NCBI GenBank assembly: GCA_964602895.1
Contig: CAZRTG010000021.1
Span: forward strand, 1-30,128
DNA length: 30,128 nucleotides
Reading direction: 5' to 3'
Source: JAWXBM01 sp964602895
Lineage (GTDB): Bacteria; Pseudomonadota; Gammaproteobacteria; Xanthomonadales; SZUA-36
Part shown: positions 7,675-16,000 of the stretch, in pieces
How the letters are laid out: the number at the start of each line of letters is the position of its first letter
Numbering within the stretch: the stretch's first letter is position 1
Program-made: the position numbers and the translations under genes
Notes under the pieces: generated by a model
What the model saw: only the letters and a program-made list of their open reading frames with translations
Databases searched by the model: none
What the model was told of the DNA's origin: nothing

Positions 7675-8058
7675 TTATTCCCTGGACTCCAGTTGAGCAC
7701 TGATATAGACATTCATGATTCTGAGGCGATTGGCCATCACCGCTAAAGCATGCTGTGCAAAAAAAGAGTTTTGGGCGATCAGTCCATTGAATTGATCCCG
7801 ACTCAACCGGGCCAGCTTCACATCGCTGACTGCTCTGGCCGTTGGGTTGCCGGAGGTTGAGGCTATCATGGCCATTTCACCGAAGATTCCACCTGCATTT
7901 TCCCGACCCAGTGCTTGTCCGTGCAGGCTCAATTCAACTTCACCGGCAAGGATAAGAAAGATGCTGTCGGTAGCATTATCTTCCGACAGAATTACCGATC
8001 CTGCCGGCATGCTGACGGTTTCTTCCCAACTGTTGAATAAATCCTGAATGGCTTTCAC
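7675..8058 (-). CDS. Single-domain cyclic nucleotide-binding protein, first of a pair
   Basis: Protein of 127 residues, a lone cyclic-nucleotide-binding domain like its downstream neighbour. The cassette reads GIFGEMAMI, then NPTARAVS with the Arg that normally contacts the phosphate, and the C-terminal helix is FFAQHALAVMANRLRIMN. No output domain is present. The start is GTG at 8058 with AGAGGA about seven bases upstream. The two neighbours share the layout DLFxSWxET/DLLESFxDS, GSVI/GTVI, GEMAxI, so they look like a tandem duplication that has diverged. They are divergent from the PA2779/PA2778-type pair across a 313-base gap. Confidence 0.8.
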   Translation of the reverse strand: MKAIQDLFNSWEETVSMPAGSVILSEDNATDSIFLILAGEVELSLHGQALGRENAGGIFGEMAMIASTSGNPTARAVSDVKLARLSRDQFNGLIAQNSFFAQHALAVMANRLRIMNVYISAQLESRE

Positions 8059-8371
8059 AAGCTGGTCCTCTTGTGGTTTCCAGGTCCGTCTGGCGAGTCC
8101 ATAGAAGCAAGTTTATGCTTTTTTGCCAGTTCCTTGCCACAGCCCCACCGTCGCAGTAACAATTATTACCGGAATTATTCGGGCTTGGCCACCCACTCGG
8201 TTCACCATAGCAACCGCTTGGCGACATTCACCTTGGGTTCAGCCAAACACCAATACCCTCTTTCTTCACCTCAATCCACCAGCCAACCAATCATTATGGT
8301 AGCGAACCGCAGTCATATTGTGTTTCACTGGGTCTCAGAACAGGAAGCCGTTTGATTAGGAGGATTTTTAT
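8059..8371. other. 313-base divergent intergenic region
   Basis: No open frame here looks coding. It must hold the promoters of the cyclic-nucleotide-binding pair (minus) and of the PA2779-type gene (plus), but I cannot pick convincing -35/-10 pairs. It contains a short direct repeat AATTATT at about 8159-8178 (AATTATTACCGG, AATTATTCGGG) and an AT-rich 5-base stem with T-run near 8104-8119. Confidence 0.5.
8357..8364 (+). promoter_or_regulatory. Strong ribosome-binding site TAGGAGGA
   Basis: A full-consensus AGGAGG (8358-8363) stands eight bases before the ATG of the PA2779-family gene. It predicts efficient translation, in contrast to the following peptidase gene, which has no clear site. 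Confidence 0.8.
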
Positions 8372-8746
8372 ATGATCAAGAAGTTAATTTCGCTGATCCT
8401 TTCGACAAGTTTGTTGTTTGGTGGATTTACCGGTTCGGTTGCGGCTGCGGTAGTGAGCACACAACAGGCCATGTCCATCGAACAAAGACAGGCACGCATA
8501 GACCTCGTTCAGGCCCAATTACAGCGTGTTGATGTACAGCAGGCGATGATTGATATGGGGGTTGATCCCAATCAAGCCCTGTTGCGTGTTGCGTCTTTGA
8601 GTGACCAGGAATTGGCGCAACTGAACCAGCAAATGGATACGCTGCCGGCGGGTGGTGATGGGATACTGGCTTTAATGGGTGCAGTTTTTGTAGTTTTACT
8701 GATCCTTGAAATCACTGGTGTCATCAATATTTTCAACAAAGTCTGA
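8372..8746 (+). CDS. PA2779-family exported small membrane protein
   Basis: Protein of 124 residues with an N-terminal signal peptide (about 1-26, LLFGGFTGSVAAA) and a hydrophobic C-terminal segment (about 100-120, ILALMGAVFVVLLILEITG), so it is exported with its middle part in the periplasm and its tail in a membrane. The middle is helical and Gln-rich (AMSIEQRQARIDLVQAQLQR, MGVDPNQALLRVASLSDQEL). I recognise the family as PA2779, of unknown function, usually next to a PA2778-type peptidase as here. Just before the hydrophobic tail sits LPAGGDG, preceded by LSDQELAQL, which resembles a double-glycine leader peptide. That reading is inference; see findings. Confidence 0.83.
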   Translation: MIKKLISLILSTSLLFGGFTGSVAAAVVSTQQAMSIEQRQARIDLVQAQLQRVDVQQAMIDMGVDPNQALLRVASLSDQELAQLNQQMDTLPAGGDGILALMGAVFVVLLILEITGVINIFNKV

Positions 8747-8749
8747 GCG

Positions 8750-9742
8750 GTGTACCCATATTCCGCGCAAGGCGGACCGGACCGGGTCGGCGGTCCGGTC
8801 ATGCTGCTTCTGTGCCTTTGTCTGGGTGCTTGCAGCATCAATCCCAAAGTAGACCTGTCCAACCTGACCAACACATCCGAACAACAAATGCTGGAAGTGC
8901 CTTTTTTTCCACAGCAGGAATACCAGTGCGGACCGGCTGCACTGGCTACGGTACTGGTGGCGTCCGGGGTTGATACCTCACCTGACGAGCTGACTCCGCA
9001 AATCTACCTGCCCGAGCGGCAAGGCAGTCTGCAACTTGAGCTTTTGGCGGCAACGCGACGCGCAGGCCGGATTCCTTATGAAATCCGGAATGATCTGACC
9101 CGCGTGTTTGCCCAGGTGGAAGATGGCCGGCCGGTGCTGTTATTACAGAACCTGCGGACCCGACATTTTCCGGTTTGGCATTATGCCGTGCTCACCGGTT
9201 TTGACCCCACTTCTGAAGAAGTTTATCTGAATACCGGCACCCGCCAGAAAGAAGCCATGAGCGTCGCCAAATTTGCACGGTTATGGGACTGGGCCGACAA
9301 CTGGGCACTGGTGGTTCTTGAGCCTGACGACATTCCGCCGTTGGCAAATCCCGAGTCTTATTTTGCAGCCGTAGCCCAGTTCGAAGCAGTAGCCGGCTTT
9401 GAGTCCGCAGCACCAGCCTGGCGCAACGCGATCCGGCATTGGCCAGAACAGCCGCAACCCTACCTGGCACTGGGTAATCAAGCTTATGCACAAGGGAATC
9501 TGACTCAGGCTGCCAGCCTGTTTCGTGAAGGACTGAAAATCAATGCGCACAACCCCAGCCTGGCCAATAATCTGGCATCCGTACTGGGTGAAATGGGCTG
9601 TCCACGGGTTGGTGAAAAAATACTGCAACCCCTGGCTACTGAACTGGCTACTGACTCTGCCTGGCGGGATATCGTTGATACAACCCTGGCCGAACTGGCT
9701 TCATTGCCGCAAGACAGTGCTACGAATTGCACTTCGAACTAG
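8750..9742 (+). CDS. PA2778-family C39-like cysteine peptidase lipoprotein with TPR tail
   Basis: Lipoprotein of 330 residues (if GTG 8750 is used). The lipobox is LGAC (Cys28), followed by a C39-like papain-fold domain: catalytic Cys in YQCGPAALATVL (about residue 60), His in WHYAVLTGFD and a polar residue in VYLNTGT. The C-terminal part (about 205-310) has tetratricopeptide-like repeats (PYLALGNQAYAQGNLTQAASLFREGL, here described and not quoted beyond motif scale; NPSLANNLASVLGEMG). The start is uncertain: GTG 8750 is 3 bases after the previous stop, and ATG 8801 gives a very short signal peptide and lies right after a strong hairpin. Neither has a good ribosome site. Unlike transporter-fused C39 peptidases it has no ABC part. 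Its natural candidate partner is the PA2779-type product. Confidence 0.83.
   Translation: MYPYSAQGGPDRVGGPVMLLLCLCLGACSINPKVDLSNLTNTSEQQMLEVPFFPQQEYQCGPAALATVLVASGVDTSPDELTPQIYLPERQGSLQLELLAATRRAGRIPYEIRNDLTRVFAQVEDGRPVLLLQNLRTRHFPVWHYAVLTGFDPTSEEVYLNTGTRQKEAMSVAKFARLWDWADNWALVVLEPDDIPPLANPESYFAAVAQFEAVAGFESAAPAWRNAIRHWPEQPQPYLALGNQAYAQGNLTQAASLFREGLKINAHNPSLANNLASVLGEMGCPRVGEKILQPLATELATDSAWRDIVDTTLAELASLPQDSATNCTSN
8775..8800 (+). promoter_or_regulatory. GC-rich hairpin between PA2779- and PA2778-type genes
   Basis: GACCGGACC (8775-8783) and GGTCCGGTC (8792-8800) form a perfect 9-base stem with an 8-base loop, ending exactly before the ATG at 8801. There is no T-run, so it is not a standard terminator. 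It may stabilise the upstream message or hide the translation start of the peptidase. Confidence 0.5.
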
Positions 9743-10716
9743 ACGACCGTGTCCTTCAACCATGCTGACGCTTCCGCGAGGGCACGATCACTCAGGCGAG
9801 AGATCGATACAGCCTCTAAAAAGCTGTGTGTTGCACCACGATAGACAACCAACTCGGTCTTAACACCTTGATTGTTCAGTCGTTTGGCCATTGCCAGATT
9901 TTCATCCAGCAAAATGTCGCATTCTGCAACAGCCAGAAAGGCTGGCGGTAACTGACTCAATCCAGCCAGCAACAGGTTAGCCAGTGGGTTGAGTTGATCT
10001 GAGGGATCTTTGAGATAATTCTGCCAAAAGCCTTGCATCTCATTTATGGTCAAAGGCAGATGTGTGTCCTTACCCGCCCAGGAGTCAGTAGCCCAGCTAC
10101 CTGACGGATCAAACGCACCATAGTTCAGGAGCATGGCACGTAGCGGTGGAGTCCAATGCCTATCGCGCAACTCCAAACAGCTGGCTAAGGCCAGATTGGC
10201 GCCTGCAGAATCGCCTCCTATGGCCAGCCGATTCAAATCAATTCCCAAATTCATGGCGTGGTTCTGCAGCCAGTTAAATCCGCTTTCTATTTCTCCAAGT
10301 TGATCCGGGAAGCGTGATTCTGGCGCCAGGCTGTATTCCACGCCTATAACCTTGAATCCCGTACGGGCTGCATACTCACGCATGAGCCTGTCGTGTGTGT
10401 CCAGACTGAAAATGGTCCAACCTCCACCATGGAGATAGATCAAAGCCGGACATTCAGTTGCTAGAGTTGGTTCAAACAAACGCAATTTCAATTGCCTGTC
10501 AGCAAGGCTCAGGTAGTGGTCCGTTATCCTTGCCATCACCGGCCCACCTTTGATCCACGGCTTGCGCACCCGCTCTGCAGTTGCGCGAATTTGTTGCAAG
10601 CTAGGCTCACCTGCGACGGCAAACCGCCGATAATCTCGATCAATGGCTGCAGCAAACTGCTGTACCTCCGGGTCAATTTCCTGCAGATCTGACTGCAGAG
10701 CAACTTGCTCTTTCAA
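9739..10716 (-). CDS. Alpha/beta hydrolase, hormone-sensitive-lipase (GDXG) family
   Basis: Predicted carboxylesterase/lipase of 325 residues without a signal peptide, so probably cytoplasmic. The oxyanion-hole motif HGGG is at 96-99, the nucleophile elbow GDSAG places the catalytic Ser at 170, and Asp267 (AECDILLDE) and His297 (THSF) complete the triad, all in family order. The start is TTG at 10716, with AGGA eight bases upstream; no ATG lies near the expected N-terminus. It follows the amidohydrolase gene by 27 bases on the same strand and is likely co-transcribed. Its stop overlaps the stop of the convergent peptidase gene in the palindrome CTAG (9739-9742). The substrate, a short- or medium-chain ester, is inferred from the family only. 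Confidence 0.87.
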   Translation of the reverse strand: MKEQVALQSDLQEIDPEVQQFAAAIDRDYRRFAVAGEPSLQQIRATAERVRKPWIKGGPVMARITDHYLSLADRQLKLRLFEPTLATECPALIYLHGGGWTIFSLDTHDRLMREYAARTGFKVIGVEYSLAPESRFPDQLGEIESGFNWLQNHAMNLGIDLNRLAIGGDSAGANLALASCLELRDRHWTPPLRAMLLNYGAFDPSGSWATDSWAGKDTHLPLTINEMQGFWQNYLKDPSDQLNPLANLLLAGLSQLPPAFLAVAECDILLDENLAMAKRLNNQGVKTELVVYRGATHSFLEAVSISRLSDRALAEASAWLKDTVV

Positions 10717-10743
10717 GGTTGGGTTCCTGTTGATTCAGACCGG

Positions 10744-12483
10744 CTAAGGGGCTACGAAAACATCTACGCCATTGACGACAGTTCGAAGCACACGGACTTC
10801 TGGCAAGGTGTCCGGGTCAATGGTGAACAGGTTGGCCGACAAAACAACAAAATCTGCCAGATAACCCGGAGCTATTCTGCCCAGTTTGTCTTCCTGAAAG
10901 CCCGCAAATGCATTGTTTTGTGTGTAACTCTTCAATGCCTGCAGCACACTGATTTTCTGTCCTGGTACCCAGCCATCCGGGTTCAGGCCATCTATGGTTC
11001 TGCGTGTGACTGCAGCATCCATGCCTTGCATGGGATTGATCGGAGCCACTGCCCAATCTGATCCGAAAGTCAACTTCGCATTGGCGTCCACCAAGGAGCG
11101 AAATGCATAGGTGGTTTTGATACGCTCGGATCCAATGCGCTTTTCTGCCCAGCGGCCATCATCGATAGCGTGGTAAGGCTGCATGGAGGGCACTACTCCC
11201 AACTCGGCGAAACGCGGAATGGCCTCGGGCGTCAGATGTTGCGCGTGTTCTATACGAAAGCGTCGATCACGAGGACCGTTGCTGGCAGCTACGTCGGCGA
11301 AGGTATCCAACAGCCAGTCGTTGGCGTTATCGCCGATGGCATGAACGGCCACTTGCAAGCCGTCCCGGTCGGCAGCAAGAATCTGATCGCGCAACTGATT
11401 GAGGTTGGTCATGGTCATTCCGGAGGTTTCCGGCGCATCGTCATAGGGCTGATAGAACCAGGCTGTGGTTGAACCTAACGATCCGTCAACGAAACCCTTG
11501 ACACCGCCCCAGCGCAGCAGATCATCACCGCGTCCATGAGCCGCAATATAGCTTGCCAGTTCGGCGGCGTGGGGAATCAGCGAGAACTCGTAAACCCGCA
11601 AACGCAATTTTCCAGCATCTTTTGCTCTTTGAAAGATCTGCAGATGACCCCATTCCCCCATGTCATGCACCTGAGTCACGCCGTGGCTCAAGGCCAGCTC
11701 AGTAGCGGCCTGCAATGCCTGATCCTGCTGTGCTTCGGTAGCGGGTGGAATGACAGCCTCAACCAATTTCATCGCGGCATCTTTTAACAGACCCGTCATT
11801 CTGCCGGACTCATCGCGAATGATGGCACCGCCTTGCGGAGTAATTACCGAATCATCCAGACCGGCAAGTTCCAGGGCTTTGCTGTTCGCCAGCGCCATGT
11901 GTCGATCCAGACGCAAAACAAACACCGGCGTATCAGGCGTAACGGCATCAATCCAGTCACGAGTGGGCAATTCTCCACCCCAGAGTTCATGATCCCAGTT
12001 GCCTTCAATAATCCACTCACCTGGCTGCTTGGTTGCCTGTGCTGCGATACGACGACTGAATTCTTCGGGTGTATCGGCATCGCGCAAATTGATGCGCGTC
12101 ATCGCCAGGCCACTGAGGATGAAGTGGGTATGGTTGTCGATAAAGCCAGGCACAAGCAGTTGCCCGGCCAGATCGATCACTTCGGTTTCATCATCGATGA
12201 ATGCCTGAATCTCGGCCAGGCTACCTACAGCCTTGATGCGGTTACCATCCAGTGCCATTGCTTCGGCAAACTCCGAATCTTTATCGACACTGTCTTTGCC
12301 GGCACTCTCATCGTCCGCATTCCCGCCTGTCCAGATACGTGCGTTCACATAGGCCCTGCTGGCACTGCTCGGGACTACAGCTGGTGTTTCCTGCACAGCG
12401 ATTGAATTGGCTGTCTCGTCACCACAACCAGACAGCAGCATCGCGGTGAAACATAAAGCAATCGTCTTTGTTACTGATCTCAT
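10744..12483 (-). CDS. YtcJ-like amidohydrolase, lipoprotein
   Basis: Exported amidohydrolase of the YtcJ/amidohydrolase-3 type, 579 residues. Lipoprotein signal peptide with lipobox LLSGC (Cys20). Metal and catalytic residues are intact in the usual order: His118 and His120 (IDNHTH), the Lys in GVKGFVDGSLGS, the His in VHAIGDNAN, the His in RIEHAQHL and the Asp in FGSDWAV. An acidic low-complexity insert (about residues 55-73, DDESAGKDSVDKDSEF) interrupts the N-terminal beta-sandwich. I chose the ATG at 12483, preceded by GAGGGA, over a longer frame from 12594. It starts 10 bases after the stop of the small exported protein gene, so they form one unit with the downstream esterase. Substrate unknown. 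Confidence 0.87.
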   Translation of the reverse strand: MRSVTKTIALCFTAMLLSGCGDETANSIAVQETPAVVPSSASRAYVNARIWTGGNADDESAGKDSVDKDSEFAEAMALDGNRIKAVGSLAEIQAFIDDETEVIDLAGQLLVPGFIDNHTHFILSGLAMTRINLRDADTPEEFSRRIAAQATKQPGEWIIEGNWDHELWGGELPTRDWIDAVTPDTPVFVLRLDRHMALANSKALELAGLDDSVITPQGGAIIRDESGRMTGLLKDAAMKLVEAVIPPATEAQQDQALQAATELALSHGVTQVHDMGEWGHLQIFQRAKDAGKLRLRVYEFSLIPHAAELASYIAAHGRGDDLLRWGGVKGFVDGSLGSTTAWFYQPYDDAPETSGMTMTNLNQLRDQILAADRDGLQVAVHAIGDNANDWLLDTFADVAASNGPRDRRFRIEHAQHLTPEAIPRFAELGVVPSMQPYHAIDDGRWAEKRIGSERIKTTYAFRSLVDANAKLTFGSDWAVAPINPMQGMDAAVTRRTIDGLNPDGWVPGQKISVLQALKSYTQNNAFAGFQEDKLGRIAPGYLADFVVLSANLFTIDPDTLPEVRVLRTVVNGVDVFVAP

Positions 12484-12493
12484 GAGTCCCTCG

Positions 12494-12988
12494 CTAATCG
12501 TTTGCCTGGTCTTTTTGGTCCACGCCTGACAAATAATCCGCAGCACTGGTTGGGCCCAGTGCAAAGGTATCGCTGTGTTCGGCAATAAACTCACGGATTT
12601 TCAGAAAGAAATTTGCGCCAGATGGTGCGCCGGATTCTTCCCAGGCCTTGGCATAGGCAGCGGCGAACTCGGGGGGTGTCGAAGCAGGTTGAATCAATAT
12701 AAAGTCCCAACCCGTACCATCCTGGTGGACATACAGATCTCGCGTGGGCAAGCCTGCCTTGATGTTGATCTCATCAAGAAAGGCCACAAAACGCAGGAAC
12801 TCCTCATGTTTACCCGGTGCGATACGATAAATTTCAACCAGTTTGCGTTCCGGATCGGGCGCAGCTTCTGCAGCGGTGGGTAGGTCCGTACTCTGCGCAG
12901 AAAGTCCGGCGGTATAGAACATTGCCGCAAGCAATACTGCCAGATAGCGGCTGCCGAGGTGGCCAAGTGTTTGCAGCTTGAATTTCAT
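12494..12988 (-). CDS. Small exported protein of unknown function
   Basis: Protein of 164 residues that I cannot assign to a named gene. It has a signal peptide (about 1-31, ending GLSA). The rest (IYRIAPGKHEEFLRFVAFLDEI, then DLYVHQDGTGWDFILIQP, then EFAAAYAKAWEE) has the beta-alpha-beta rhythm of a dimeric ferredoxin-like barrel domain such as those of the NIPSNAP/ABM type; this is a pattern judgement. The start at 12988 is backed by AAAGGTGAG about six bases upstream. It is the first gene of a three-gene unit with the YtcJ-like amidohydrolase and the esterase, which hints at a shared substrate. Confidence 0.7.
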   Translation of the reverse strand: MKFKLQTLGHLGSRYLAVLLAAMFYTAGLSAQSTDLPTAAEAAPDPERKLVEIYRIAPGKHEEFLRFVAFLDEINIKAGLPTRDLYVHQDGTGWDFILIQPASTPPEFAAAYAKAWEESGAPSGANFFLKIREFIAEHSDTFALGPTSAADYLSGVDQKDQAND

Positions 12989-13048
12989 TGAAAACTCACC
13001 TTTTGAAATGGTTGTAAGCCCGGGTATCTCAGCTGAACTCTTGCGTAT

Positions 13049-16000
13049 CTAGGGCTCAGTACCATGTTCGGCTTTGGGTTCGGCTTTGGGTTCGGATTTG
13101 GGCTTGGGAACATCGTCCAAAAACCAGGGACGAGCGGGTTTGGCATTGCCGGGCCACATCTCATCCAAAGTGGCGGCATCATACAAACGGCCATTTTTCA
13201 TGACCTGTTGTATGGAAAAAGTATTTGCCAGATCTTCCAACGGGTCTTCAGCCAGAATAACCAGATCAGCATATTTACCCGCTTCCAGGCTGCCGAACTC
13301 TGCAGCACGGCCTATGGCTCTGGCGCTGCCCAGCGTGCCGGCACGTAATGCTTCCATGTTCGTCATGCCGCCCATGGCATGGGCCTGCATTTCCCAGACG
13401 AAGCCGATTCCCGGTAATTCACCGTGTGACCCCATACCAACCCAGCCACCCGCGCGCATGATCTCAGCCGCGCTGCTGGCAGCTGCAGGGAAGAAGTAAT
13501 CATCTAGCGTTCGCCAGGTACGCCGGCGCAACTTGATGTCGACGGTATAGCGCGGCCAGAAGCGATTGAGCTTTGGGTCTTCGGTGCGGTCTTGCTCGCT
13601 GATGAACCAATCCTGACCTTCCGGACCGCCATTCGTGATCATCAGTGTGGTGTTGTAACTCACCCCGCTCTGCACCAACAACTGTTTGACATCACGGTAC
13701 AAAGGTGCGGTAGGCAGTGCATGTTCCAGGCCTGCAAAACCATCGATGATCTGTGAAAGGTCCAGTTTCAGTGCCAGTGCGCCTTCTGTGGTCGGCAACA
13801 TGCCCAGCTCTTCAGCTGCCATGGCAACCCACTGCCGTACCCTGCGATTACCGGTACGATACATTTTGATATTCCGCGTCCGATAGTGATCCCGGTAACG
13901 TCGCAGCACCTGCTTCACCTGCTCTTTTGAAGTGAATTCATTGAAGGAGAACAAGGCCGTCGCGGTACTGTGAATGCGCGACCCGGTGATCATGCCGGCG
14001 TCTACCAGATCTTCATAGGCCAGCATGTCGATGGACAGCGACGAAGGATCAAATTTGGTGGTAACTCCGTACGCGAGGCTGGCTGCAGGAGACCAGGTTT
14101 CCAAATCCAGAATACCGCGACGGATTTCTGCCAGATGATCGTGGTCATCAATAAAACCCGGCACAATAAACTGACCGCTTACATCACGAGTTTCAGTCCC
14201 CGGCGGAACTTCAATTTCACCCTGTGGGCCTATGGCTGCAATCCGGTCATCCACAATCAGGATATCAGCCTCGGGAATAACACCTGCCCTGCTATCGCCA
14301 CCGTGCCAGCCGTCATTCATGGTAATGGCAGTTGCGCCGGTTAGCAGCAAACTCCCTTCGGGTGTATCCCGTGGCACTTCCACGATGGCCTCAAAGGCAT
14401 CGACACCCTGCCGGCTTTTTGCCTCACGCAAGTCAATCGCTGGCGCATCTGCGCTGCGATCCGCACTGTGGGGAGGATTCAGATTGACTTGTGCCAGCGG
14501 CCTGCGATACCAGCTTGAGCCTACAGCCCAGGTAATAGTTTTTCCGTCATCCGCCCAGGCAAAGAAGTCGGCTCCCACATCGGTAATTTTACGAAAGCGG
14601 ACAGCGGGATCCAAAAGATCGACCACCGGTTCCCCGACGACTGGAACCTCCACCACATGAAGTTGCTGGGCAAACTGGGCCAATGCCCATTTTCCATCCG
14701 GGCTGAGCTTCAGATCATCGGCGGCGGCTGTGCCCTCGGCGAAATACCAGCCCGGCCCCATCACCTGAACGGCGCGCCGCATGGCTCCGCCCGCCAGCGG
14801 TACCAGATTGACCCCATTCGAAGTATTGACAGAAACGCTTTGTAACTCCGGCACAAAGCCCGGTTTGCCACCCAACTGACCGCTGGTCAGCACCCGTTGC
14901 GCGGAACCATCGAGAGGCATTAACACCAATTCTGCTGTGCGCAGCAAACCGTAGTCCATGAAGGTATGCATACGCACGCTATTGCTGGAGCGTAATACCA
15001 CGATGGCCTTGCCATCCGGGGTGAATACCGGGCTGGTGTAGAAAGTTGCGCCCAAAGGTGCTCTTTGGCCCACAGTTTGGGTTAACGGGCGTGGAGAGTC
15101 GGAGCCGTCTGCCGCCGCAATCCAAACCTGGCCAGCCTGGCGTGCGGTCCAGGTCACATACACCAACTGCTTGCCATCGGGTGACCAGGAAGGGTTGAAT
15201 TCGGTTGCGCCCTTTGGGTTCAAAAGTCGTGGCCTGGCGTCCGCCACCAGGTCCAGCAGATACACCCGGGTCAATGCCGAGAAAGCCAGTTGGCTGCCAT
15301 CCGGGGAGACTTCCGGAGTTTGAATCACGCGAGCGCGTACCGGACCGGTTTCCTGAACGATAGGCACATGCAGGTCCGGTCCCAGTTGCAGCGAGACTGC
15401 GGCCGTGAATGGAATCAGTGATTCCTCACCGCTGGCTATGTTCAGTTTGTTGATGTGACCGTTATGCGCCAGCAACAAGTCCTCGCCATCCGGCGTAAAA
15501 GCAAAACGCGGCAATATACCCTGCCAGTGTGAAGCTTCTATCTGGTCATAGCCCAGCGGATAAAGCAGCCAACGATCCTCCCGGGTTTCAAGATTCAATA
15601 AACGCAATCCGGCTTTGCCATCAAAACGTGTGGCATAAACCATCTGATGGCCATCGGGCGATATCACCGGCCGAAAATAGGTACCCAAACTGAGGTCGGG
15701 ACGCGGGCTGCGCGGTGCAGATACCACCGTAACCAGCTCTGGGCTGCTCAGATCAAAGCGGCGTATGGTCCACTCCGGCACTGAATCGCCAGGCGTATCA
15801 CCGTTGTGACCCGCAAAATAGATATAACGTCCATCCGGTGACACCGTTGGATCGGCCACGCTCAGCCAGCTGTCCCGCGGCTGATTCGCATCGCTGCGTA
15901 TGGCAATGATTTCTTTTGGCTCTGATGCACCATCCAGATCAAACTGCCAGAGACCGGAAGCCTGCAGATCGCTTCGATGAATAATGGCGAACAGGGATTG

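Noticed and set aside
7635..7712. Longer N-terminus of the second cyclic-nucleotide-binding protein from ATG 7712
   Set aside because: It would overlap the upstream gene by 38 bases and lacks a ribosome site, whereas TTG 7634 has GGAGGG five bases before it.
8104..8120. Hairpin AAGCA-AGTTTA-TGCTT followed by T residues as a terminator
   Set aside because: Only a 5-base AT-rich stem, and it lies upstream of genes in both directions, where a terminator has no obvious purpose.
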